35,515 bases of DNA from CAZPDM01 sp964585305. Its GTDB lineage: Bacteria > Planctomycetota > Uabimicrobiia > Uabimicrobiales > JABWCH01. Below the pieces are notes generated by a model. It ran no database searches, was not told where the DNA came from, and saw only the letters and a program-made list of their open reading frames with translations. This document shows positions 1 through 7,006 of this stretch, piece by piece; positions within the stretch are counted from its first letter, which is position 1; every line of letters starts with the position of its first letter. A program made the position numbers and the translations under genes. The DNA is taken from contig CAZPDM010000040.1 in the NCBI GenBank assembly GCA_964585305.1, positions 1-35,515 on the forward strand. Direction: 5' to 3'.

Positions 1-2
1 AA

Positions 3-68
3 CAACTAGGTTTACAAAAAGGCGAACAACTAGGTTTACAAAAAGGCGAACAACTAGGTTTACAAAAA
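3..68 (+). repeat. 24-bp in-frame tandem repeat
   Basis: The unit caactaggtttacaaaaa + ggcgaa occurs at 3-26 and 27-50, with a partial third copy at 51-68. It encodes repeated QLGLQKGE octapeptides. The copies are identical at the nucleotide level, so the expansion is recent. The array probably continues upstream of the window. Confidence 0.85.
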
Positions 69-170
69 ACAGCACAAGAGGCTTTTAAACTAGGCTTGGA
101 TTTGGAAAGCATAAAAAAAATCACAGGATTACCAGTAGAAGAATTAAAAAAAATACAACGAAAAAAATAA
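3..170 (+). CDS. C-terminal end of an Rpn-family (PD-(D/E)XK) transposase/nuclease-like protein, partial
   Basis: An open frame enters from the window edge and stops at TAA 168-170. The visible 55 residues are copies of GEQLGLQK followed by an acidic/basic helical tail (LDLESIKKITGLPVEELKKI). This tail, with Gly-Leu-Gln-Lys/Glu repeats followed by a short 'I..ITGL..EE...I' helix pair, is typical of the C-terminus of Rpn recombination-promoting nucleases / PD-(D/E)XK family transposases. The catalytic domain lies outside the window, so the family call rests only on the tail. A bidirectional hairpin terminator follows at 231-266. Confidence 0.55.
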   Translation, partial: QLGLQKGEQLGLQKGEQLGLQKTAQEAFKLGLDLESIKKITGLPVEELKKIQRKK

Positions 171-230
171 TACGATAGAGAATATCAAAAGTAATACAGA
201 AAATTACAATATCAACATAAACAGAAACAA

Positions 231-266
231 AGAAAAATCCTTCACAGATTTGTGAAGGATTTTTCT
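231..266. terminator. Bidirectional intrinsic terminator
   Basis: A perfect 16-bp inverted repeat (agaaaaatccttcaca / tgtgaaggatttttct, 231-246 and 251-266) surrounds a 4-nt loop. A/T-rich flanks supply a T-run in either direction. It lies between the plus-strand Rpn-like gene and the stop of the convergent minus-strand ligase gene at 268. Confidence 0.85.
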
Positions 267-267
267 T

Positions 268-2934
268 TTATGCTCTATTTTGCAACAGTTTCTTTAAACT
301 GCGATAATCTATTTTTCCAGTTCCAAGAAGAGGGATTTCGTCTATTTTACAAATACGACGAACATTATGAATTGCACTTAAACCTGCATCGCGGATAATT
401 TCATTCACACGAACACGATCAATATCCATCGTAGTAAAAAGAACAATTTCAGCATGATTTTCATCTTCTGTTGCTTCGATGGCTAATGTAGGTTTATCTT
501 GATCTGGTGTTGATAATTTAATTCGCAAAGATTCTTCTATGGCAGGCAAAGAAACCATTTCTCCTGCAAGTTTTACAAAACGTTTGAGTCGTCCGGAGAA
601 GATCAAATTTTTTTGGCTATTTTGAACAACAAGATCTCCCGTGTTATACCATATCTGGTTTTTAAATTCTACAAAAGGATTTCCCTGATAGTTCAAATAT
701 CCAGAAAAAATACTTGGGCCAGATACAAGTAAGCGTCCCATAGTTCCCTCAGGAACTTCTTCTCCCGTATCTAAATCCACAATTTTATATTGAACAGAGG
801 GCAAAATTTTTCCTATTGAACCCATCTGAATAGAATCTTCATGATTGATGCTAACAACCGGCGAGCATTCTGTAATTCCATATCCTTCTAAAATCTTTAA
901 ATTCGGGCATAATTCACTGGTAAGGTTCCAAAGTTGTTCAGGAAATTTTTCAGCTCCCGAAATCAAAAATTTTATAGTTTGTAATTTCTCTGGACGGCAG
1001 GCTCGAATAATTCCTTGCCAAAAAGTTGGTGTTACTAATCCCATTGTTACTTTATATGCATGAATAATATTTGCTACTGCTCGAGCTTCTGTTGGATTAG
1101 GATAGTAAACAACGCGAATACTTGCACAAATAGGAAAAATTACTGTTGCAACTAAACCGAATGAATGAAAAGCTGGTAAAATACCGAGCATAACTTCATT
1201 TCTGTAAAGAAATACTACACTTACCAAATCATAAATATTCGTCAAAATATTTGTATGGCTTAAAGGAACAGCTTTGGGAGTGCTTTCTGACCCACTTGTA
1301 AAAAGGACTGCGGCAGTATCTGAGATTTTAGATTTATACAAAGTTCTCCAACTTAAATAGGATTTAAACATAGCAAATAACTTTTGAGAAAATGAAATTT
1401 GTTTCCCAATATCTTCTATATAAATAAAATAGTTTTCTAAACTGGCAATATCCATGCCTTGTTCTTTAAGTTTTTGAACTAATTTTCGCGATGTAATTAC
1501 TTTTTCTACTCCAATACCTTGCAAAGAAAATAAAATATTTTTTGCACCTGTAGTCCAGTTTACCATCACTGCTTTTTTGCCAGAAAACATTGTTGTTAAA
1601 TATAATATACTTCCTGCAACACTAGCAGGAAACATTATACCTAAATAATCCCCTGGCAATTTTTCTAAATATGGTCTCAAAACAAAAATAGAAATAATCA
1701 CATCGCGATATGTTTTGACACCACTTGTTTGATCTGCAAAAAGGACGCGATCGGGAGTTTGAGAAGCATTTGATAAAAAAATATCAGAAATTTTATGGCA
1801 CTTCGGAATCAATAACGGAATATTTTCGTTTTGCAATTTAAACCATTTTTTAGGAATCGGTTTTAAATCAAATTGCACAGTAGAAAGACTATTTCCTGTT
1901 GCTGCAAGCATTACATCCCCAACTGTCTGATAGGCATCTGTGTTTCCCTGAGCAAAACCAAATTCCTGTTCTAGCCATGCAACAATCTCAGCAATCTTAA
2001 TACTATCTAATCCAAGATCGTAAGACAGCTTTTGATCTACTCTAATAGAAGAAACTCCTGTTATTTTTTCAAGATATTCTATAATTTGCAGCTTAACGTT
2101 ACTCGGAACAGAATTCAAATCTCCTTTTAGAATCTGCTCCTGTGGTTCAGGAAGAAGTTTACTATGTTGACATTGCCACCAATAATAACGAATATGCGTA
2201 TTGGGCCAATTATCAGTATTAAAAAAATTTTCGAGATACCGATTGATAGAAAGACGATCTTCATTTTTAGGAAAATCTTCGGGTTCAAAAAGATCTATTA
2301 CAATGTCTCTCTTTGGACAGAAAAAAATAAAATTAGCTAATAATACTTTTGCTCCAAAAAACAAACCTCTTAAAATATTTGGCTTTGTTCCTGAAGCCCA
2401 GCTGAAACAACTTCCCCATAAACCATTTTGTCGGACTAAAATAACTCTAATTCCTGGAATAGATTTAATTAAATTTTCTGTAGCACTTGTTGCTGCTAAT
2501 ACTTCTCTATACTGCCTTTTTAGTCTGCCCGCAGGATACATAAGTAAATTTTCACCATTTTTAAGCCCCTCTAAAGTTTCTGATAAAACGGCATCTAATT
2601 CTACCTTTGCTTTTGGGCCAGACACTGTCATATCAGGAATTGCACGAGCACCTAATCTATGACTTGCCCATCCTAAAAAAGGATAGTTTATATTATTGAA
2701 GTCTGCTATACTACGTGGATGAAAATCCTTATATAAAGCACCTCCTAAAATTAAAGGATCAACCAAAGCAATATGGTTAGGTAGAAATAAAATTTTTTGA
2801 GTACCTTTCTCTCGAATCTTATCTAATCCATTTACTTTTACACGATAACGTAAATGTAACAAAAAATTTGCCAACCACACTAGCAAACGATCTACCCAAG
2901 TTCTTCCACCCTTATAAATTTTCAAATGAGTCAT
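268..2934 (-). CDS. Three-domain PlsC acyltransferase - acyl carrier protein - AMP-dependent acyl ligase (Aas-like)
   Basis: The 888-residue protein has three domains. Residues about 30-240 form a PlsC-type glycerolipid acyltransferase with the HX4D motif NHIALVDP (H54, D59) and YPAGR at 133-137. Residues about 275-345 form an acyl carrier domain with the phosphopantetheine serine in LGLDSIKI (S311). Residues about 380-888 form an ANL adenylating enzyme with P-loop LFTSGSESTPKA (544-555), YGITE (685-689), YNTGDL (763-768) and the C-terminal lysine in GTGKIDY (K874). The arrangement suggests that a fatty acid is activated with ATP, loaded onto the built-in ACP and transferred to a lysophospholipid, as in E. 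coli Aas, which recruits a free ACP. It probably acts at the inner membrane. AAGGA sits 9 nt before the ATG. The exact acceptor lipid is inference. Confidence 0.85.
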   Translation of the reverse strand: MTHLKIYKGGRTWVDRLLVWLANFLLHLRYRVKVNGLDKIREKGTQKILFLPNHIALVDPLILGGALYKDFHPRSIADFNNINYPFLGWASHRLGARAIPDMTVSGPKAKVELDAVLSETLEGLKNGENLLMYPAGRLKRQYREVLAATSATENLIKSIPGIRVILVRQNGLWGSCFSWASGTKPNILRGLFFGAKVLLANFIFFCPKRDIVIDLFEPEDFPKNEDRLSINRYLENFFNTDNWPNTHIRYYWWQCQHSKLLPEPQEQILKGDLNSVPSNVKLQIIEYLEKITGVSSIRVDQKLSYDLGLDSIKIAEIVAWLEQEFGFAQGNTDAYQTVGDVMLAATGNSLSTVQFDLKPIPKKWFKLQNENIPLLIPKCHKISDIFLSNASQTPDRVLFADQTSGVKTYRDVIISIFVLRPYLEKLPGDYLGIMFPASVAGSILYLTTMFSGKKAVMVNWTTGAKNILFSLQGIGVEKVITSRKLVQKLKEQGMDIASLENYFIYIEDIGKQISFSQKLFAMFKSYLSWRTLYKSKISDTAAVLFTSGSESTPKAVPLSHTNILTNIYDLVSVVFLYRNEVMLGILPAFHSFGLVATVIFPICASIRVVYYPNPTEARAVANIIHAYKVTMGLVTPTFWQGIIRACRPEKLQTIKFLISGAEKFPEQLWNLTSELCPNLKILEGYGITECSPVVSINHEDSIQMGSIGKILPSVQYKIVDLDTGEEVPEGTMGRLLVSGPSIFSGYLNYQGNPFVEFKNQIWYNTGDLVVQNSQKNLIFSGRLKRFVKLAGEMVSLPAIEESLRIKLSTPDQDKPTLAIEATEDENHAEIVLFTTMDIDRVRVNEIIRDAGLSAIHNVRRICKIDEIPLLGTGKIDYRSLKKLLQNRA

Positions 2935-3254
2935 AATACATTATCCTTAAATAAGTTATATCACAAAAAAAATGTTACTTAAAAAGTGTCTATTATTTTA
3001 CGAATCTATTTTTTTTTCTCAACAAAATTATCACAATTTATATCATAAAAAAATTGTGATTACAACTTTTTCCATTGTAATATGTTGCAATATTTCTTTT
3101 TCTCATTTAAAAAAATGCTTGACATTTTTTTGAAAAAAAAGAAAATATAGATAGCTTAATAGCTATTGACTCTAACTTATGAAAAGAAAACTGACTCACA
3201 TCTATCAACCTCCAAGTTGCCCCAGAACCAACAAAAGAGGGTAGTAAAAAAAAG
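2935..3254. other. AT-rich intergenic region upstream of the mutY leader
   Basis: About 320 bases separate the divergent ligase gene and the mutY leader repeats. I see no gene. It contains long A/T runs and the TTGACA-containing promoter candidate at 3119. Confidence 0.6.
3119..3151 (+). promoter_or_regulatory. Possible sigma70-type promoter upstream of the mutY leader
   Basis: A perfect -35 box TTGACA (3119-3124) is followed by an AT-rich stretch with AAAATAT at the usual spacing and TATAGA at 21 nt. The -10 is therefore weak or ambiguous. It would transcribe the duplicated leader and mutY. Confidence 0.3.
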
Positions 3255-3264
3255 GTAGAAAAAA

Positions 3265-3336
3265 ATGCCCCACCCTGTAGTGAAAGCGCAGGTTAAGAAA
3301 GATTTTTTTACCTTACGTAGTTTAAGGTTTTTATAA
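3265..3336 (+). CDS. Candidate short ORF (23 aa), copy 1 of the mutY leader repeat
   Basis: ATG 3265 opens a 23-codon frame starting MPHPVVKAQVKKDF and ending TAA 3334-3336. A closely similar frame exists in the second repeat copy, with the difference starting at a one-base change in a T-run. The ribosome binding site is weak (aaggt about 10 nt upstream). It could be a leader peptide, a gene fragment or chance. Confidence 0.25.
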   Translation: MPHPVVKAQVKKDFFTLRSLRFL

Positions 3337-3365
3337 GAAAATCACTCTGGCAAAGAGTAGAAAAA

Positions 3366-3434
3366 ATGCCCCACCCTGTAGTGAAAGCGCAGGTTAAGAA
3401 AGATTTTTTACCTTACCTAGTGATGGTTTTATAA
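3366..3434 (+). CDS. Candidate short ORF (22 aa), copy 2 of the mutY leader repeat
   Basis: ATG 3366 opens a 22-codon frame sharing the first 14 residues (MPHPVVKAQVKKDF) with the first copy. It diverges after a T-run length change and ends at TAA 3432-3434, 16 nt before the mutY start. Position and duplication make a leader-peptide role conceivable, but there is no strong ribosome binding site. Confidence 0.25.
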   Translation: MPHPVVKAQVKKDFLPYLVMVL

Positions 3435-3450
3435 AAATCAGGAGAATTAA

Positions 3451-4623
3451 ATGCAACCCAACGTTTGTATATCATTGAAATCTCTATTGGATTGGTTTTA
3501 TCAAGTCCGAGAGCCATACTTTTTTCGGCAAAATCGAACGCCCTATCGGGTATGGATCAGCGAAGTTGCTTTGCAACAAACTCGCATTTCAGCAGCGTTG
3601 GAGCCATTACAAAGATTCTTCACACATTTTCCAGATGTTCAGGCCCTTGCTCAAGCATCTGAACAAGAAGTATTATATGCTTTTCGTGGGTTAGGATATT
3701 ATAATCGAGCGCGCAATCTCAAAAAAGCTGCGGAGTATTTGATTCAAAATCATCAGGGGATACTACCAGCTGATTATGAGGAACTTTTGAAAATTCCTAC
3801 AATTGGCCCATACACCGGTGCCGCCATTGCATCAATATGCTTTGGCATTTATAAGCCAGTTGTAGATGGGAACATCAAACGTATTTTGGCAAGAATGCAT
3901 ACTTGGTCAGAATCATTTGCAAGTCGTTCCCTGGAAACTCTATGTTATACAACATTAGAGAATTGCTTTAAAGCAATGACATTTCCTCCAGGAGATGTCA
4001 ACGAAGCTCTCATGGAGTTAGGACAAAAACTCTGTTTACGAACGTCTCCACATTGTTCTGAATGTCCTATGCTTCCCTGGTGTAAGGCAGCTCAAAATAA
4101 TTTGGTAGAAAAATTTCCGAAAATAGAGAAAAAAGTCAAAACAACTCCTGTGATTTGGAATCTTTTTATATTTTATGATATGTCCCAACAAAAAATTTTG
4201 CTTCAACATTGGCCAAACTTCTATTTTTTGAAAGGACATATTTCTTTTCCTTCTATACTTTTTTTCCCAAAAGAAAAAAAATATTTGTTTTCATTTCAAA
4301 AAAAAGATATTTGCATTTTTTTTCCTGAAAAAACTAAGTATTTAGATATTATTTCCCTAAATTCAGATACAGATTTAGATTTTTTTACTTTAGCTCAACA
4401 AACCAATTTTTTGGAAAAAAAACTTTCCACTATTGGACAGCCACTTCCTATTTTACACCATCATATTACCCACCATAAAATAAAAATACAACCCTGGGTA
4501 TGTCTGCAAAAAGTTTCCGCCAAAAATAAAAACTTTTTTTCGTGTAAAATACATCAAATTGATAAAAAATTGGTTTGTTCTGCTCTTTTAAAAATTTGGA
4601 AAATTTTTTTAAAAAATTTTTAA
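3451..4623 (+). CDS. mutY: A/G-specific adenine DNA glycosylase MutY
   Basis: MutY removes adenine mispaired with 8-oxoguanine in base-excision repair. The 390-residue product has the catalytic glutamate in ISEVALQQTR (E38), a helix-hairpin-helix at about 112-128 (LLKIPTIGPYTGAAIA), the catalytic aspartate in VVDGNIKRI (D139) and the 4Fe-4S ligands C-X6-C-X2-C-X5-C (C195, C202, C205, C211). The C-terminal 160 residues take the place of the Nudix-like 8-oxoG recognition domain. They are very Phe/Lys-rich and divergent, with drift toward AT-rich codons. Length is normal for the family. GGAG lies 6 nt before the ATG. The gene is preceded by a duplicated leader element. Confidence 0.93.
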   Translation: MQPNVCISLKSLLDWFYQVREPYFFRQNRTPYRVWISEVALQQTRISAALEPLQRFFTHFPDVQALAQASEQEVLYAFRGLGYYNRARNLKKAAEYLIQNHQGILPADYEELLKIPTIGPYTGAAIASICFGIYKPVVDGNIKRILARMHTWSESFASRSLETLCYTTLENCFKAMTFPPGDVNEALMELGQKLCLRTSPHCSECPMLPWCKAAQNNLVEKFPKIEKKVKTTPVIWNLFIFYDMSQQKILLQHWPNFYFLKGHISFPSILFFPKEKKYLFSFQKKDICIFFPEKTKYLDIISLNSDTDLDFFTLAQQTNFLEKKLSTIGQPLPILHHHITHHKIKIQPWVCLQKVSAKNKNFFSCKIHQIDKKLVCSALLKIWKIFLKNF

Positions 4624-4797
4624 TTTTTTTTACAAATACAGCAAAAATTAGTAATTTTTTCTATATTTTTTTAAATATAGGTAATGGGGAAAGTCCGTAT
4701 ATTATTTTTTTTTGTTTAATTTTATTTTTTATAAAAAAATTTTTTTTATTTGCTTTTTTAGTATTCTAGTACCATAATTATATGTACTAAAATAATT

Positions 4798-4817
4798 CAT
4801 CTATAAAAAAATAGATG
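4798..4817 (+). promoter_or_regulatory. 5'-UTR hairpin before the papain-like protease gene
   Basis: CATCTAT / ATAGATG is a perfect 7-bp stem with an A6 loop, 20-30 nt upstream of the AGGAG ribosome binding site. A further AGTAC/GTACT pair lies at 4768-4788. The 225 bases between mutY and the protease are otherwise very T-rich and hold no gene. Confidence 0.4.
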
Positions 4818-4848
4818 GTTATTAAAAAAATTTTTTAGGAGAAAACAA

Positions 4849-5961
4849 ATGCAAAAAAATATTTTTATCTTATTAGTAACTTTTTGTTTAGCAACTATAT
4901 TATTTGCTCAAGAAGCATTTTATCGTCAACGAGAACTCAATGCTCCAATTGCTATTAAGCAGAATCTCCAAGGATTACGCAAAGAAGTAATTAACAAAAA
5001 TTGGAAATTCCAAGTTGGCTATACTGATGCAATGAATTTTTCTATCAATCAACTAGCTGGATTAAAAGTACCAACAAACTTGGAAGAGCAAATTAAAACT
5101 CAAAACACAATTGCAGTACAAATGCTAGAGGTTGATAATATTGAAAAAGAAAAATTTGTAAAATTATACCCAGGAAAACTTCCAGAACTATACTTAAAAC
5201 CATCTCCTACTGCACAATCAATGGACTGGAGAAAATATGGAAAAGTTACTCCAGTAAAAAATCAAATGGCTTGTGGAAGTTGCTGGGCATTTGCAACATT
5301 AGGGGCTTATGAAGGAAATTATCTTATTCGAAATAACACTTCTATTAACGCATCCGAACAATGCTTAGTTAATTGCAGTGGAGCTGGTTCTTGCAGCGGC
5401 GGTTGGTGGGCATTCCAATACCTTATCAATACTGGTTGTGCATCGGAAGCAGATTATGCTTATACTGCAAACGATAAACCCTGTATTACAGGACTTTCCT
5501 TGCCATATAAAGCTGTTGCATGGGGCTATGTAACTAACGGCTCTTCTGTTCCTACAGTACAACAACTTAAACAAGCTCTTTGTCAATATGGACCATTAGC
5601 TGTAGCAGTCCATGTTTCCGGTGCATTTCAAGCCTATACTAATGGAGTTTTTAACGAAAATAGTACGGGAAATGTAAATCATGGAGTAACTTTAATAGGC
5701 TGGGATGATACAAAAAATGCCTGGATTATTAAAAACTCATGGGGACCAAATTGGGGAGAAACATGTGGATATGGCACAGAACGTGGATATATGTGGATAG
5801 CCTACAATTCCAATAAAATTGGATTTGCAGCAGCATGGGTAACAGCAAAAAACATATTCTATAAATTGCCTGTAAATTGGAAAATTAAGCCCATCCCCAT
5901 ACAACCCATTCCTGTACAACCAATACAACCGAAATATCCAATTAAGCCACAAACGAACTAG
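4849..5961 (+). CDS. Secreted papain-family (C1A) cysteine protease
   Basis: This is an exported cysteine endopeptidase. Residues 1-20 are a Sec signal peptide ending LFA|Q. Residues about 21-120 form a propeptide-like region. The mature papain domain (about 125-333) has the oxyanion Gln (Q139), catalytic Cys in CGSCWAF (C145), His in VNHGV (H278) and Asn in IIKNSWG (N296), with the GCSGG-like motif as CSGG (182-185). The last 30 residues are an Ile/Pro-rich tail of PI.P repeats, perhaps a wall or surface spacer. AGGAG lies just before the ATG, and the gene ends in a strong terminator. Papain-like enzymes are less common in bacteria than in eukaryotes. All catalytic residues are present, so it is probably active. 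Confidence 0.9.
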   Translation: MQKNIFILLVTFCLATILFAQEAFYRQRELNAPIAIKQNLQGLRKEVINKNWKFQVGYTDAMNFSINQLAGLKVPTNLEEQIKTQNTIAVQMLEVDNIEKEKFVKLYPGKLPELYLKPSPTAQSMDWRKYGKVTPVKNQMACGSCWAFATLGAYEGNYLIRNNTSINASEQCLVNCSGAGSCSGGWWAFQYLINTGCASEADYAYTANDKPCITGLSLPYKAVAWGYVTNGSSVPTVQQLKQALCQYGPLAVAVHVSGAFQAYTNGVFNENSTGNVNHGVTLIGWDDTKNAWIIKNSWGPNWGETCGYGTERGYMWIAYNSNKIGFAAAWVTAKNIFYKLPVNWKIKPIPIQPIPVQPIQPKYPIKPQTN

Positions 5962-5972
5962 AACTTAAAAAT

Positions 5973-6022
5973 CTTCAAAAAAAATAAAAAGCGCGAAAAT
6001 CGCGCTTTTTATTTTTTTGAAG
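5973..6022. terminator. Bidirectional terminator between protease gene and minus-strand operon
   Basis: A long inverted repeat has core AAAAAGCGCGA / TCGCGCTTTTT with loop AAA. It extends outward through A/T runs to CTTC (5973) / GAAG (6022) with one bulge. The right arm overlaps the stop codon (6009-6011) of the convergent prepilin-like gene. It has T-runs in both directions. Confidence 0.9.
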
Positions 6023-6449
6023 GAATCGTTTTATCTAATTGATTACGAATTACGCTATAAAAAGAATAGGAATTTTGTTGGCCATGCCTTTGGACATAAA
6101 CTTTAATAACAAGACCAATTGTATCGTTTCCAAAAGAATGGAAATCCACATCATAAGGATATTCTGGTAAAAACTCGAAAATTCCTTTTCTAATAGGTTT
6201 CAAAGAAGATAGCAAAATTTTATTTTGCTTTATTTCTGTAATTAAAGAAGAAGCTACCCAGGCAACTTTTTGCTCATCTATTGCTTGTTTGTGAAGATCT
6301 ACAGAAGAAAAGTATAACGACCAGATGCTTATACTGCCCACGACAAAAACAGAAATTGCCATGAGTAATTCAACTAAAGTAACACCAGAAATCTTTGCAA
6401 ATCTTCTTAAAGACATGCTCCCTAAGATATTTTTTTTTCGGTTAAACAT
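6009..6449 (-). CDS. Type IV prepilin / pseudopilin-like protein (PilV/GspI-like)
   Basis: The protein carries a prepilin peptidase site, KISG|VTLVELL, with Glu at +5 of the mature protein, followed by a hydrophobic helix (MAISVFVVGSISIWSLYF). The remainder (about 100 residues) is a small soluble domain without recognised features. Such minor pilins sit in type II secretion pseudopili or type IV pili. The start is uncertain: ATG 6449 has GAGG 7 nt upstream; GTG 6455 lies two codons earlier; ATG 6416 would give a short 11-residue leader and remove the overlap with the upstream gene. It is the last gene of the minus-strand operon and overlaps the methyltransferase gene by 28 nt. Confidence 0.7.
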   Translation of the reverse strand: MFNRKKNILGSMSLRRFAKISGVTLVELLMAISVFVVGSISIWSLYFSSVDLHKQAIDEQKVAWVASSLITEIKQNKILLSSLKPIRKGIFEFLPEYPYDVDFHSFGNDTIGLVIKVYVQRHGQQNSYSFYSVIRNQLDKTIPSKK

Positions 6450-7006
6450 AACCACGCCTCAATATTTCCTCCACTTCCTTCATAAGGAGAAAAAACATAT
6501 TTTATAGAAGAAAATCGCTCTAATAACCAAGGATATAAAGAGTTAATAACTTGATTAACTTCTTCTTGGGATAAAACATGCTGAGATTTTTCCAATATTT
6601 CATATTGGGGCTTTAATAAAGATAGAATAACACCTTTGGGATGAATTGCTTGAATTGCACTTGGTAATATATGTTGTTGCCTTGTCCAGGCAACATCAAT
6701 AGTAATAATATCTAAAGGTTCCGGAGAAATCCAATGCATTGCATTTGTGCGTTCTAATACAACAACTCTGTGGTCATTACGTAAAGACCAGGCGAGAGTT
6801 CCATAAGAAGTATCTATGGAATAAACTCTTACTGCACCATGCTTTAATAGGCAATCAACGAAACCTCCTTGATGACTCCCAAAATCTGCTGCAATTTGAT
6901 TTTGCACAGAAAGATTAAAATGTTCCAAAGCAAATTGTAACTTTAATCCCCCTTTACTAACGTAGGGGCAATCTTTGGGACGGTTTGATTTTGCTCGATG
7001 TGCCAT
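6422..7006 (-). CDS. TlyA/FtsJ-like rRNA 2'-O-methyltransferase lacking the S4 domain
   Basis: The 194-residue Rossmann methyltransferase resembles the catalytic part of TlyA, which 2'-O-methylates rRNA. Visible family motifs are YVSKGGLKL (15-23), the SAM loop ADFGSHQGGFVD (40-51), a VLERTN block (83-88), TIDVAW (102-107), LLKPQYE (130-136) and NIEAW (181-185). The K-D-K-E set of FtsJ-type 2'-O-methyltransferases can be placed at K22, D104, K132 and E183. TlyA is normally about 250-270 residues with an N-terminal S4 RNA-binding domain, which is absent here. Its ATG overlaps the TAA of the upstream 908-aa gene in TAATG, suggesting translational coupling. Confidence 0.75.
   Translation of the reverse strand: MAHRAKSNRPKDCPYVSKGGLKLQFALEHFNLSVQNQIAADFGSHQGGFVDCLLKHGAVRVYSIDTSYGTLAWSLRNDHRVVVLERTNAMHWISPEPLDIITIDVAWTRQQHILPSAIQAIHPKGVILSLLKPQYEILEKSQHVLSQEEVNQVINSLYPWLLERFSSIKYVFSPYEGSGGNIEAWLCLTEKKIS

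Larger units (their letters stand above)
3255..3440 (+). repeat. Tandem duplication (about 102-bp period) upstream of mutY
   Basis: Two near-identical units start with gtag plus an A-run at 3255 and 3357. They share a conserved core (atgccccaccctgtagtgaa and agcgcaggttaagaaagat) and end in similar ttataa.aaatca tails. The first copy carries a perfect ACCTTA/TAAGGT hairpin (7-nt loop); the second keeps only ACC/GGT. Both copies contain CCTG...CAGG. The core is clearly less AT-rich than its surroundings. The second copy ends at the ribosome binding site of mutY. Confidence 0.8.
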
